A stretch of DNA of 35,707 nucleotides from Candidatus Pantoea gossypiicola (GCF_008632075.1 NZ_VWVM01000027.1:1-35707), one strand, 5' to 3'. Counted from the first letter of the stretch, positions 13,384-21,705 are shown. The notes: generated by a model not told the origin, from the sequence alone. Translations and numbers: made by a program.

Positions 13384-15270
13384 TTACTGAGGTTTTCGGA
13401 AAGGTGAATAACCAACATCAGATGTAACTCGCATATATGGATCACCTGCTTTTGGATTGTCGAGCACTCGCATCCCTGGAGGAGCATTATCAAACGTTAC
13501 TTTAAGTTCAGTCTGCTGTTTAGTTGGCGATACAGCACGGTCAAGTGGAACTAACGGTTTATAATCGTAAATATTATCAACTGGCCTTCCCTGCTTGTTA
13601 GCAATATTTACCTCGTTCTGATACCAACCGCCGTGCATCCTATTTTTAAGTGACGTCCAAAAAGAATCAGTCCCATCCTTTTGCTTCACAGCTTCTTCAA
13701 TTTCTTTGAGTTGGTTAAACATTTCAATAGCGACAGCTATATATATTGTCGTAGCTCCAAGTCCACCAATTTTTGACAAAACACCCTGTAACTTTGTAGC
13801 CACCGAAAGTGCGTCTTTAAGCGTACCCACAGTATTAAGAGCAAACTTCCCCCCCATATACAGAGAAACACCACCAGCAACAGACTCCCACCCACCCAAT
13901 GCCTGAGCAACACCATCAATATCGCCCCACACCTCCCTGATAACAGGACCAACCTGATCCCAATTGTCAATAATAAGATACGCACCACCCACCAGCGCAG
14001 CTATTGCCAGTTTTGCCGGTGACAAATCCATAACGTTATTAAGTATTTTCGATGCCTTAGACACTGCGCCTAATGCAAGACCAGTTCCGATAAGGGATTT
14101 AGAAAGATTCGCTATCTGCGAGATTGTTTCTGGATTTTTTTGCACAAACTCATCGAACTGTTGAATAAGTGGCACCATATCTTTAACTGCATCATTGATA
14201 GCAGGGAGAAACGTACTGCCAACATCAACCCCAACAATATTTAAATTATTGGAAAGTATTTTTAATTGTGATTGAGTATTCTTAGTTACCGCTTCAAATT
14301 CTTTCTGGGTAGAGCCTGTATATTTCTGCGCATCTGAAACATCGCTAAAATACTCTTTCAACTTATCAAGATTGTTAAGCAATGGAGTAATAGCAGCTGA
14401 GGACTCACTACCAAAAAGCAGAGTTAATGCTTTGGCTTTTTTTGCTTCCGGTAATTTATTTATTCCTTCCAAAACCTTGACCATTGTTCCACGCGCATCT
14501 TTCACCATGCCATTAGCAACCTGTGAAGGGTTCATATGTATAGCGTGGAAAACTTTTTTAGCATTACCAGAGTTAGAACTTGTAAGTGCTTTAAAAAAGT
14601 TTTTAATACCAGTTGCAGCAACGTCGGACTGAACACCCACGCCCATTGTTGTTGCAGCAAGTGCCGCCAGGTCTTCTGCTGAAACATGTGCAGCTTTTGC
14701 AATACTTGATACATCTGTTACCACAGATGCAATCTGTGCCCCCGTGGCCTTACCATGACGGCCAAGATAACTAACCTGATCTGATAGTCTCTCAATATCA
14801 GCTTGGGGCATCTTGAAGGCTGCACGCCATGCTGTCATAGCCTGCCCGGCATCTTCCGCAGACATACCAAACGCCACACCTGTTTTTGCCGCATCTGTGG
14901 CGAATTGTTTAAGTTCAGTATGTGCAACACCAGCCTGGCCGGCTGCGGCAACAATCTCAGCTATGCCATCCGCTGACATTGGGATAGAGGAGGAAAGATC
15001 TAATATATCTCTGCCCATCTTTGCGAAAGCTTTCTGATCGTCCATCCCTTCGACAACCTTTCTGACCTCCGACATCTTTTCATCGAATTCAATGGCTTCA
15101 TGAATGGGAACGGCAAACATTCCAGCAATACCAAAACCAGCTGTTGAAGCGATTTTAGAAAGAGAAGCCATCTCTTTCTTAAAACCTTTAACCTGCCGCT
15201 GCATTCCCTGTAGCGGCCCGGTTAATTTGTCAACGGCGGTTATAATGGCTTTTAGTTCAAAACTATCCAC
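13384..15270 (-). CDS. Tail tape measure protein (TP901-like core)
   Basis: A 628-aa protein starting at GTG (MDSFELKAIITAVDKLTGPL) with GAGG 9 bases upstream. Residues about 60-340 are the conserved tape-measure core (ALTLLFGSESSAAITPLLNN and GMSAEDAGQAMTAWRAAFKM blocks); two or three hydrophobic helices follow (IGTGLALGAVSKASKIL, LAIAALVGGAYLIIDNW, GATTIYIAVAIEMF), which may help DNA passage through the inner membrane. By the usual rule of about 1.5 angstrom per residue the tail would be near 95 nm (inference). It is more AT-rich than the neighbouring baseplate genes. Confidence 0.93.
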   Translation of the reverse strand: MDSFELKAIITAVDKLTGPLQGMQRQVKGFKKEMASLSKIASTAGFGIAGMFAVPIHEAIEFDEKMSEVRKVVEGMDDQKAFAKMGRDILDLSSSIPMSADGIAEIVAAAGQAGVAHTELKQFATDAAKTGVAFGMSAEDAGQAMTAWRAAFKMPQADIERLSDQVSYLGRHGKATGAQIASVVTDVSSIAKAAHVSAEDLAALAATTMGVGVQSDVAATGIKNFFKALTSSNSGNAKKVFHAIHMNPSQVANGMVKDARGTMVKVLEGINKLPEAKKAKALTLLFGSESSAAITPLLNNLDKLKEYFSDVSDAQKYTGSTQKEFEAVTKNTQSQLKILSNNLNIVGVDVGSTFLPAINDAVKDMVPLIQQFDEFVQKNPETISQIANLSKSLIGTGLALGAVSKASKILNNVMDLSPAKLAIAALVGGAYLIIDNWDQVGPVIREVWGDIDGVAQALGGWESVAGGVSLYMGGKFALNTVGTLKDALSVATKLQGVLSKIGGLGATTIYIAVAIEMFNQLKEIEEAVKQKDGTDSFWTSLKNRMHGGWYQNEVNIANKQGRPVDNIYDYKPLVPLDRAVSPTKQQTELKVTFDNAPPGMRVLDNPKAGDPYMRVTSDVGYSPFRKPQ

Positions 15271-15358
15271 CCTTTATATCCTCATTGATGCGCACAGCTT
15301 CCGATTCTAATTCAAGAAACTGTCCGATTGGTTCCTTCATTAAAGAAAGAGGATTTAT
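15263..15358 (-). other. -1 frameshift extension of the tail assembly chaperone
   Basis: The chaperone ORF ends GGA AAA TAA at 15363-15355. Slipping back one base on AAA gives a second frame, open for 31 codons (INPLSLMKEPIGQFLELESE...INEDIKGG) to a TAG at 15263-15265 that overlaps the tape measure GTG. Two-frame chaperones placed directly before the tape measure are near universal in long-tailed phages, and Mu has one. The product would be 146 aa instead of 115. An independent start at the internal ATG (MKEPIGQF) is less likely. Confidence 0.65.
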
Positions 15359-15702
15359 TTTCCAGAAGTATGCTGTGTTGAAGATTCTTCTTCGGAGCCT
15401 TCCACTTCCGACGCATTCTGGATCCCCGACTGAGTAAAAAAACCAACTATTAACATTGACGCTTTAAAAATATCGAAAAGATTGATTTTTTTAGCAGAAC
15501 TTTTAGGGATTCCTGCTAGCACAGGTATGTACTCCAGACAGGCAGAGGAAAGTGGTTTAACCTCCCCATCACCTATTGAAAAAGGAAAGCCATATTTAGT
15601 TATTTCATCATAAGTCGGCTGCCTTAATTCCAGTACATGCAGTTTTTCGCCATGTGCAGTAATAGGAGAGGACAAAACCAACTCTTTCTTTTCTTCAATC
15701 AT
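15355..15702 (-). CDS. Tail assembly chaperone (Mu gp41-like)
   Basis: A 115-aa protein between tube and tape measure genes, the standard place for the G/GT-type chaperone. It has an N-terminal beta-rich half (LVLSSPITAHGEKLHVLELR, QPTYDEITKYGFPF) and a helical half with an acidic, serine-rich end (ASEVEGSEEESSTQHTSGK) where frameshifting would add a second domain. It binds the tape measure and recruits tube subunits during assembly and is absent from the virion. Its ATG overlaps the tube stop. Confidence 0.82.
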   Translation of the reverse strand: MIEEKKELVLSSPITAHGEKLHVLELRQPTYDEITKYGFPFSIGDGEVKPLSSACLEYIPVLAGIPKSSAKKINLFDIFKASMLIVGFFTQSGIQNASEVEGSEEESSTQHTSGK

Positions 15703-16055
15703 TGGAAATCACCATTTTCACTGTGGAATTCTACTTCTACCGTACCTTCTTCGGGGTTGTAATTCATTTCCCCATGAACCCATGCATCGGAAAGCACATA
15801 AACCATTCCGTTAGCGAACTCAGAAGTTACTGTCATATTTTCAGAAGACGCCAGTTTTGAGAACGGAAATGTTTTAGGTACTTTTAGCGTAGCCTTTGTA
15901 TACGCTGCCCGGTGTGTTTCCTTATAATCAACAGAACCATCGAGGCCAATAATATCATCCTTAACTTTAGTGTTCATCGGAACTTCAATACCACCAGTTG
16001 CGGATAATTGCTGTCCATCGACTTTGATATAACATGTACCAGCTAACTTAGGCAT
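15699..16055 (-). CDS. Tail tube protein (Mu gpM/gp40-like)
   Basis: A 118-aa protein. The start is set at ATG 16055 (MPKLAGTCYIKVDGQQLSAT): it overlaps the sheath stop and has GAGGAG upstream, while an earlier in-frame start would add six residues that merely read through the sheath tail. The blocks GGIEVPMNTKVKDDIIGLDG, VDYKETHRAAYTKATLKVPK and TVTSEFANGMVYVLSDAWVH match the Mu-like tube family. It forms the inner tube around the tape measure. Confidence 0.92.
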   Translation of the reverse strand: MPKLAGTCYIKVDGQQLSATGGIEVPMNTKVKDDIIGLDGSVDYKETHRAAYTKATLKVPKTFPFSKLASSENMTVTSEFANGMVYVLSDAWVHGEMNYNPEEGTVEVEFHSENGDFQ

Positions 16056-18141
16056 TAGCAGCCATCTCCTCATCGCTATATTGCAGACGGAATTGATTCA
16101 AAAGCGCAAAGACGCGCAACTGATTCACATAATCAGGTGGGAACAATACATCTACGCGATTAACGTTATTAGCATTGCGCACCACTTTAAGATTTGATTT
16201 GAACGTGTCGAAGTTCTCAACAATGCCCGCTGTTTCTAACTGACGATAAACAGCGCAGATTTCCCCTTTAAGTACGGCTGGCGTAACAATTGCCTGTCCT
16301 GCGCCATAGCGTGTGCCGTCATCTGCCAGTTTGTGACGCGGGTATTTTGAAGTGATAGCACTCTTTAATTTCCGAATAACATACGCTGAGGTATGCAGTG
16401 TTTCAGAATCAAGGTAGCTGTTATCACTTACGCCATATTTGTTTTTCTTGTAAGTCGTAATATCTCGCTGAATTAACAACGCGCCAGACGTTACAGAAGC
16501 TGTAGCGATACCGTGAGTCAAAAGTGACTGCTGTTCCGTAAGCGTAAAACGGCTTCCCACTGGTGCAGGTAATGCGCCTGTTAGCTCGCCCGTTTGCGTG
16601 GGCCGTGCCGGATCATTACGTAAAAACACCGCCTGACGGCCCAGACGATAGCCAATCAGCTCATCATAGGGCGTCTGCGTTGCTACCTCATATCCGCAAA
16701 TGGTGAGGTGTTGCTTATTGAACGAATCACCAAACTCTACCAGCTCCGATAACGTCCCGGTTCGGGCCGTGTAAACATGGCCATAAAGCTGTCTTGCCCA
16801 GCTCCAGCGCCCGGATGAATCGTTCATTTCAGCGTCCATAGTCGCCAGAGACGCCGAATCATTTAACGCCAGCCCGATAAAGTCGAATGCCTCATCACCC
16901 ATTGCCGCTATAGCGTCGTCCGGCGTCAAGCTGGCCTCACCGCCTTTCATGCCATCAATAATGATGGTGAGTCCATCTGGTGTCTCTTCACCACCTACCG
17001 TTCCATAATAATTCAGCGTCAGAGGAATGGCATTACCGGCTTTGCCAGCATATTTAGCAGTAAGCGTAACCACCGCTGTTGTTACGCCACTTTTTACCCC
17101 GGATGCTGATTTAACCTGCGCAGTAACTGTCGCGGCACAAGTAGCCGTCTTTTTGCCATCCTTAGTTGTCACCGTGATATTTGCCGCGCCCGCTTTAACG
17201 CCAGTAACGACGCCATCAACAACAGTTGCGATAGTTTCATCGTCTGAAGCCCAGGTAACAGCCTTGTTCGTCGCCGTAGCAGGCGCAATGGTTGCTGCCA
17301 GTGGGTCAGAGGAAGCGCCAACGGCTACACTCAACGTTGTTTTATCAAGCGTTACGCCGGTGACAGCAACACTCTGGGCTGAGATAACAATGCTCTTATC
17401 TGCTGTTTTATTACCATCCTGTGTCGTGACCGTGACTTTTACCGTCCCAGCCTTAACCGCTGTTACTTCGCAGGATTCGTTATTGCTACCGGATGGTGCG
17501 AGCGTTGCCAGGCTGGAATCATTCACCGTCCAGGTAACAGTTTTATTCGTGGCATTGTTGGGGGAAACGTTAGCAGTAAGCGTGGTTTTATCACCCACGG
17601 CCAGCGAAGAAGACCCTCCCGACACACTAACGCCATCTACGCTAACAGAGGCTGCTTTAACCGTGGCCGTAACCGGCAAATCGGCTTTTGCATTAATCGC
17701 ATCAGCCAGCGCCTGAGCACTTTGTATAGGCGTATCATCAGCTGAAATAACCGCCTGAACCCGATTAGTGCCGATATATACACTTATAGTGCCAGCCGCA
17801 TTAGCAGTACCTGATATCGATACAGTACCAGTGGCGTTTGTACCCTGTTTATCATCATCTACAGCAATAACGTAAAGTTCGCCAAACGGATCAGTTGCGC
17901 GGTATGCGGCAACCATCCGTGCTAATTGTGAACCGCGCCCACAGATTTTTTTAGCCAGATCAGCAGAAGGCATAATAACCGGCTTGTTACGATCGATACT
18001 GGCTTCAGGCAGAACCTGACCAATCAAAAGTGAAGGCCCGGAATCCTGAGCAGTATTTGCCTTACTGTTGTCCATTTCTGCATAAAACAACGGCACTTGT
18101 ACATCTGAAGGCAAATTTTCAAACGAAACTGAATCAGCCAT
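16048..18141 (-). CDS. Contractile tail sheath protein with two inserted Ig-like (Big_2) domains
   Basis: A 697-aa protein, about 190 residues longer than a typical Mu gpL. Residues 1-160 and 357-697 are sheath (VSFENLPSDVQVPLFYAEMD, VYIGTNRVQAVISADDTPIQ, TLTAKYAGKAGNAIPLTLNY, VVRNANNVNRVDVLFPPDYV). The insert falls between VTATV (about 161) and VVTLTAKYAGKAGN (about 357), positions that are contiguous in ordinary Mu-like sheaths. It holds Ig-1 at about 165-255 and Ig-2 at about 258-341 (GVTLDKTTLSVAVGASSDPL). Ig-2 is nearly the same as the Ig domain of the capsid protein. The Ig domains would cover the sheath surface and may bind carbohydrates or host surfaces. AAGGAAA lies before the ATG. 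Confidence 0.93.
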   Translation of the reverse strand: MADSVSFENLPSDVQVPLFYAEMDNSKANTAQDSGPSLLIGQVLPEASIDRNKPVIMPSADLAKKICGRGSQLARMVAAYRATDPFGELYVIAVDDDKQGTNATGTVSISGTANAAGTISVYIGTNRVQAVISADDTPIQSAQALADAINAKADLPVTATVKAASVSVDGVSVSGGSSSLAVGDKTTLTANVSPNNATNKTVTWTVNDSSLATLAPSGSNNESCEVTAVKAGTVKVTVTTQDGNKTADKSIVISAQSVAVTGVTLDKTTLSVAVGASSDPLAATIAPATATNKAVTWASDDETIATVVDGVVTGVKAGAANITVTTKDGKKTATCAATVTAQVKSASGVKSGVTTAVVTLTAKYAGKAGNAIPLTLNYYGTVGGEETPDGLTIIIDGMKGGEASLTPDDAIAAMGDEAFDFIGLALNDSASLATMDAEMNDSSGRWSWARQLYGHVYTARTGTLSELVEFGDSFNKQHLTICGYEVATQTPYDELIGYRLGRQAVFLRNDPARPTQTGELTGALPAPVGSRFTLTEQQSLLTHGIATASVTSGALLIQRDITTYKKNKYGVSDNSYLDSETLHTSAYVIRKLKSAITSKYPRHKLADDGTRYGAGQAIVTPAVLKGEICAVYRQLETAGIVENFDTFKSNLKVVRNANNVNRVDVLFPPDYVNQLRVFALLNQFRLQYSDEEMAANA
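17119..17370 (-). repeat. Ig-like domain cassette, copy in the tail sheath gene
   Basis: It codes sheath residues about 258-341. By eye it is roughly 80% identical in DNA and protein to 20150-20404 in the capsid gene, with long identical stretches (for example CGCGGCACAAGTAGCCGTCT at the 3' end). A candidate duplicated or recombined module. Confidence 0.8.
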
Positions 18142-18297
18142 TTAACTTTCCTTTGGTGGTTTTTCTTCTTTCACGTCACCATCTTTTAAGCGACGCAACC
18201 AATAGCCATCTTTGGGGACATTTCGCCCTTTTTCGGGCAACAGGTCGCCACGGGCGGGATCAGGAACTGATCGCCCTTTTTGAGGGACTACATACAT
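18142..18297 (-). CDS. DUF2635 small tail protein (Mu gp38-like)
   Basis: A 51-aa protein: MYVVPQKGRSVPDPARGDLL, PEKGRNVPKDGYWLRRLKDG, then DVKEEKPPKES. It matches the DUF2635 pattern (VP..G..V.DP..G.LLP..GR.VP..GYWLRRL.DGDV) found between tail terminator and sheath in Mu-like phages. The stop TAA directly abuts the sheath ATG. The ribosome site is weak (AAGAG at some distance). Confidence 0.85.
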   Translation of the reverse strand: MYVVPQKGRSVPDPARGDLLPEKGRNVPKDGYWLRRLKDGDVKEEKPPKES

Positions 18298-18311
18298 GGG
18301 GTTACTCTTTT

Positions 18312-18866
18312 TTAGGGGAAGTGGATTTCTTCGTGGTGCTCTATCTCGCCATCCGGCCCGCCGCCAGGACTGGCATAATCGAAATCTATCATGACAGTTT
18401 TGAGCGGTGGCAATTTGCTAAGGTCGGCACCATGACGAGTATCGACGTCACTCACCTCACGTACCGCTGAAAAGTCGAACTGATAGTAGAGTAGCTCGCG
18501 GTTAATGCTGATAACCTGCCCGCCTTCGTACTTGATGGGATAAGTGTTCTCATCGACTTCCCATCCCAGCAGGGCCGCCCAGATTTCAGCCCTGATATCG
18601 TTGACCGAATCATATGCATTTTGTCCGCGCTGATCGGCCCGGTTATCTAAGGCAACTATCACCGCGAAACCTTCCGTCACCAGCTGATCATAATCTGTCT
18701 GTGATTTCTGTTCGCCAGCGTTATCACCCGTTGGGACGACATAAGCAGCAGGCGCTTGCATTTGAGAGACATTATCAATGGCCTTAAACTCCGCAGCCCC
18801 ACCAACACGCCCACCAAATGACTGTGATATTTCGCGCAGTGCTTCAATAATTAAAGATAACTTCAT
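18312..18866 (-). CDS. Tail terminator-like protein (Mu gp37-like)
   Basis: A 184-aa protein in the position of Mu gp37/gpU: it follows the neck proteins and precedes DUF2635 and the sheath. N-terminal IIEALREISQSFGGRVGGAAEF, a central EGFAVIVALDNRADQRGQNA block and AEIWAALLGWEVDENTYPIK are typical of Gp37-family termini proteins that cap the tube and join it to the head. Its ATG overlaps the upstream gene by 4 bp. Confidence 0.85.
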   Translation of the reverse strand: MKLSLIIEALREISQSFGGRVGGAAEFKAIDNVSQMQAPAAYVVPTGDNAGEQKSQTDYDQLVTEGFAVIVALDNRADQRGQNAYDSVNDIRAEIWAALLGWEVDENTYPIKYEGGQVISINRELLYYQFDFSAVREVSDVDTRHGADLSKLPPLKTVMIDFDYASPGGGPDGEIEHHEEIHFP

Positions 18867-19405
18867 TTAACCACCCTTTTTACTCTCGGTGGCCGCAGCG
18901 ATTCCCGCAGCGCCCTTTGCAATATATAGCGTGTCCATGCTTTACGGCTCTCCAGCACATCAACCATAAAGTTATTGCGTGGAGCGATACGCCATTCAGA
19001 TGAGCCGGTTGTGTTTTTATGGTGTTTTTTCTGCCTAACGGCCCCCTGGTGAACTCCATAAAATAGCGCTGCAGGATAAAAAACATTACCACCATGCCGA
19101 TCCTTCTTCTCTGGCAGAGCCTGACCGCCGCCATCCCCGCGCAATTCACCCGGTGCAATTCGCACCATCAGCCCTGAACGGCGTGATGAAGCATTAGGCA
19201 CCCAATAACCAATAGATCGCGCTAAAGCCCCGGTCTGATACCCTGGATTCTCTCCCGGAGCAGAGACACCACGACGCATAACCAGGCGGCGGGCATCTCG
19301 CATGTGTATCTGACCAATTTTAAAAAAAACACGCCGCATTTTGGCCCGGTTAAAAACCAGATTTTCCGGCGTATCAAAATCAACGTGAAAAACAGGTCTA
19401 GCCAT
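18863..19405 (-). CDS. Neck/head-tail joining protein (HK97 gp10-like)
   Basis: A 180-aa basic protein. The start is set at ATG 19405 (MARPVFHVDFDTPENLVFNR) because GGGGG lies about 6 bases upstream and it overlaps the previous stop by 8 bp; an upstream in-frame start would add 16 residues. Blocks GYQTGALARSIGYWVPNA, GLMVRIAPGELRG, FYPAALFYGVHQGA and the C-terminal ILQRALRESLRPPRVKRVVK fit the HK97 gp10 family. It links the connector with the tail terminator. Confidence 0.78.
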   Translation of the reverse strand: MARPVFHVDFDTPENLVFNRAKMRRVFFKIGQIHMRDARRLVMRRGVSAPGENPGYQTGALARSIGYWVPNASSRRSGLMVRIAPGELRGDGGGQALPEKKDRHGGNVFYPAALFYGVHQGAVRQKKHHKNTTGSSEWRIAPRNNFMVDVLESRKAWTRYILQRALRESLRPPRVKRVVK

Positions 19406-19790
19406 AAGCACCCCCACTGTAATTTTCCGCAGCGCCCTTCGATTCACACTCAAGCAGCAGGAAGCGTCCCGCGCTATTCAGATCACGTATTCGCCGAATT
19501 CGCATCACTTCACCAGATACAACCGCTTCCCACTCTGAAGAAATATCAGTGCGGTAACGAATAGTGAGATAGTGCGTTACTGTCGTATCCGTCTGCACCG
19601 TTCCCTGATAAGTAGCTGCCCCGGTTTGTCTGACCTTAGTCCATGTCTCAAACGTCGAAAGGTCTTTTGATACCAGAGTGCCACTATCACCGGGAACACT
19701 GATCCGCTTACGGTATGCCACGCGCTTGTTTAATTCCCCAGGGTCAGGAAATGAGTAATTCGCACTGGTTAGTGCTGGCGCTCGTTTCAT
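19398..19790 (-). CDS. Head-tail adaptor (phage_H_T_join, SPP1 gp16-like)
   Basis: A 130-aa beta-rich protein: DPGELNKRVAYRKRISVPGD, TWTKVRQTGAATYQ, THYLTIRYRTDISSEWEAVV, GEVMRIRRIRDLNSAGRFLL. The opening (L..RV...R) and RYR..I....V...G..Y.I..I.... pattern is that of head closure adaptors. It is coupled to both neighbours through short overlaps. Confidence 0.85.
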   Translation of the reverse strand: MKRAPALTSANYSFPDPGELNKRVAYRKRISVPGDSGTLVSKDLSTFETWTKVRQTGAATYQGTVQTDTTVTHYLTIRYRTDISSEWEAVVSGEVMRIRRIRDLNSAGRFLLLECESKGAAENYSGGAYG

Positions 19791-20104
19791 AGCGGAATAA
19801 ACCGGTAGGGGCCAACCAGCCAGTTAAAGGACTGCGGCATTTCAGACATTTCAACATCAGAAACGGATGATCGGCTTTCATAAAGATGCGTAACCAGCAT
19901 CAAAATACCCTGTCGCACATCGGCGGGCAGAACCAGACCATCAGGATCACTATCAGGCACTGAATCGGCGTACAATTTGCGGTTAAGATACGTAGATGTT
20001 CTGGTCTCAGCCGCAGCTCCCAGAGCCTGAAGTAAACCATCTTCTGCCGTATAATCTGGTTCAAGCCGTAACTGCGTCTTAATCTCTTCAAGTGTGATTA
20101 TCAT
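19787..20104 (-). CDS. Head-tail connector (HK97 gp6-like)
   Basis: A 105-aa helical protein. The start is set at ATG 20104 (MIITLEEIKTQLRLEPDYTA) with GGTGAG upstream; a TTG four codons earlier is in frame but less likely. The family pattern MI.LEE.K.QLR......D..L..LI..A......YL.R.L and VRQGILMLVTHLYESRSSV is clear. It forms the ring below the portal. Confidence 0.9.
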   Translation of the reverse strand: MIITLEEIKTQLRLEPDYTAEDGLLQALGAAAETRTSTYLNRKLYADSVPDSDPDGLVLPADVRQGILMLVTHLYESRSSVSDVEMSEMPQSFNWLVGPYRFIPL

Positions 20105-20120
20105 GCTCTCACCCAAATAA

Positions 20121-20141
20121 GCCTGCCCTCCAAGGGCAGGC
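20121..20141 (-). terminator. Hairpin after the capsid gene
   Basis: GCCTGCCC-TCCAA-GGGCAGGC, a perfect 8-bp GC stem 6 bp past the capsid stop, followed on the minus strand by TTATTT. It is probably a partial terminator giving more capsid than connector mRNA. Confidence 0.7.
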
Positions 20142-20146
20142 GCACA

Positions 20147-21622
20147 TTAAGCAACTGTCGCGGCACAAGTAGCCGTCTTACCACCATCAGCAGTTTTAGC
20201 CGTGATATTGGCCGTACCTGCTTTGACGCCAGTGACAACACCGTCAGCAACCGTGGCGACTTTTTCATTATCGGAAGCCCAGGTAACGGCCTTATTCGTC
20301 GCCGTGGCGGGCGCAACGGTCGCTACCAGTGCGTCAGATGAGGCCCCAACGGCAACGCTCAGCGTTGTTTTGTCCAGCGTTACGCCGGTAACGGCAATAC
20401 CTGTATCAGGACTGGTTAATCCCTTAATGGCAGAGACATCTTCGAGTACACAATCAAAGCGATGAAATGCCAGAAATCCTGTTTGATCATACTCGGCGTA
20501 ACGTTCAACTAAGCGACGTAGCAACATATATTCGACACGGCGAACGATAAAGTGGCTGAAATCGCCGCAATACATAAAGGATTTACCAGTGCCAATATCC
20601 GCAATGCCCTGATCAACAACATAAGGGGTCGCAAAAACAGTAGCGGGGGCGATCCCCACAACATCAGGTAACCAGATAGGCCGATTCTGGTCATCTTTCA
20701 TTTTGCTTATCTCAAGCAAAGTATTGTCATTAAAAGCGAAACGGAACTTTGGCGAATTTCTATAGGCTGGGTCAACGCTATGCTTGAGCGTGAGAACGTC
20801 TTCCCATGACAGTGAGCTACCTGCGATACCCTTTGTCTTTGAAACCCACTTATCGAGTCCCTTCGGAGTTTTAGTGTCACTACCATCACCGTTAATGATG
20901 TACTTTGCCTCACCACGCCCAATACGTTGCGCAATGCGTCCAGCTAAGAACCCTTCGATATCGATTCCGCTGTCTTGTAAAAGCTCATTCGGCACACGAA
21001 TGATTTTTGATGTGAGTTTTTTTGCACCTAACTGCACAGACCCAAAATTTGCCGCTTCTTCTTCTGCCGCTTCATTTTCGCCAATCAGCATCCCTTCTTC
21101 TTCAGTACCATCACTGAAGACCCAATCGATTGGCTGCCCATTTGGGGTCGTCAGTATTTGCGCGACTGAAGCAATACCGCCGTATGCCTTCATTGCCTCC
21201 ACAACGCGATTCCAGAATTGAGTAGGTACGGTAAACCCCCCTTTCTCATTCGATCCCGTAGACTGCCAGTCGCCGGACGCACGTAATTCTTTCAACGCCT
21301 GTCGTTCTTCCACAGTCATTTCCGAAAGACCAACACGGATAAACTTGTTAAACGCAGCAGCACGACGGTCTACATCCACGTCCCCCGGACGATTTATTAA
21401 ACCGCGCTGTTCGGGGTTGAGTTCCTGTACAAAAGTATCGTCGAGAGACTGGATTTCCTCCTCCCGCTTAATAAACTGATCTAAACGAGTGAGTTCGCTG
21501 TTCGCTTCATCCCACTTACGGCTTTGCTCTTCCGTCCAGGAATTATCCCCAATGTCGTCATGCAACTTACGCATTTCGCCAGCAATGGTTGAGCGTTTCT
21601 GTTTTGCTTCATAAAGTTTCAT
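20147..21622 (-). CDS. HK97-type major capsid protein with C-terminal Ig-like domain
   Basis: A 491-aa protein. Residues about 1-85 are a charged coiled-coil delta domain (RSTIAGEMRKLHDDIGDNSW, NSELTRLDQFIKREEEIQSL) that the prohead protease should remove. About 86-395 is the HK97 fold (GGFTVPTQFWNRVVEAMKAY, IIRVPNELLQDSGIDIEGFL, AEYDQTGFLAFHRFDCVLED). A short linker leads to a Big_2 Ig-like domain at about 407-491 (VTGVTLDKTTLSVAVGASSD), nearly the same as the second Ig domain of the tail sheath. An Ig domain at this end would stand on the capsid surface. AAGGAA lies before the ATG, with a terminator and an AT-rich block further upstream. Confidence 0.95.
   Translation of the reverse strand: MKLYEAKQKRSTIAGEMRKLHDDIGDNSWTEEQSRKWDEANSELTRLDQFIKREEEIQSLDDTFVQELNPEQRGLINRPGDVDVDRRAAAFNKFIRVGLSEMTVEERQALKELRASGDWQSTGSNEKGGFTVPTQFWNRVVEAMKAYGGIASVAQILTTPNGQPIDWVFSDGTEEEGMLIGENEAAEEEAANFGSVQLGAKKLTSKIIRVPNELLQDSGIDIEGFLAGRIAQRIGRGEAKYIINGDGSDTKTPKGLDKWVSKTKGIAGSSLSWEDVLTLKHSVDPAYRNSPKFRFAFNDNTLLEISKMKDDQNRPIWLPDVVGIAPATVFATPYVVDQGIADIGTGKSFMYCGDFSHFIVRRVEYMLLRRLVERYAEYDQTGFLAFHRFDCVLEDVSAIKGLTSPDTGIAVTGVTLDKTTLSVAVGASSDALVATVAPATATNKAVTWASDNEKVATVADGVVTGVKAGTANITAKTADGGKTATCAATVA
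20150..20404 (-). repeat. Ig-like domain cassette, copy in the capsid gene
   Basis: It codes capsid residues about 407-491 up to the stop and pairs with 17119-17370 in the sheath gene. The DNA likeness covers the whole domain, including silent positions, arguing for duplication or gene conversion rather than convergence. Confidence 0.8.
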
Positions 21623-21648
21623 TCTGATATTTCCTTTGGGTATAAAAA

Positions 21649-21668
21649 AACCCCGCCTAAGCGAGGTT
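21649..21668 (-). terminator. Terminator between protease and capsid genes
   Basis: Minus strand AACCTCGC-TTAG-GCGGGGTT with one G-U pair, followed by a run of T. It lies 27-46 bases before the capsid ATG, so capsid expression may need its own promoter or antitermination. Confidence 0.75.
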
Positions 21669-21676
21669 ATTTCTCG

Positions 21677-21705
21677 ATAAATAATTATTTAATTAAATAT
21701 TTAAC
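21677..21705. repeat. AT-rich iterated site C, upstream of the capsid gene
   Basis: An all-A/T block containing TAAATAATTATTTAATTA, which is identical over 18 bases to site J at 33554-33571. It overlaps the last codons of the protease gene and precedes the capsid gene. It is the only block of this kind inside the head-tail operon. Confidence 0.6.

Noticed and set aside
17027..17716. 229-codon open frame on the plus strand opposite the sheath Ig domains
   Set aside because: Low-complexity Ala/Val/Thr/Ser translation caused by the codon pattern of the Ig repeats; no ribosome site and no family likeness. The minus-strand sheath gene explains it.
6578..18866. Mu-like transposable phage
   Set aside because: The tail genes are Mu-like, but no MuA/MuB transposase, no Mu-type ends and a full plasmid replicon are found; the head and terminase are HK97-type.
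17119..20404. Diversity-generating retroelement acting on the Ig domains
   Set aside because: No reverse transcriptase gene and no template/variable repeat pair with adenine-biased differences; the two Ig copies differ at all base types.
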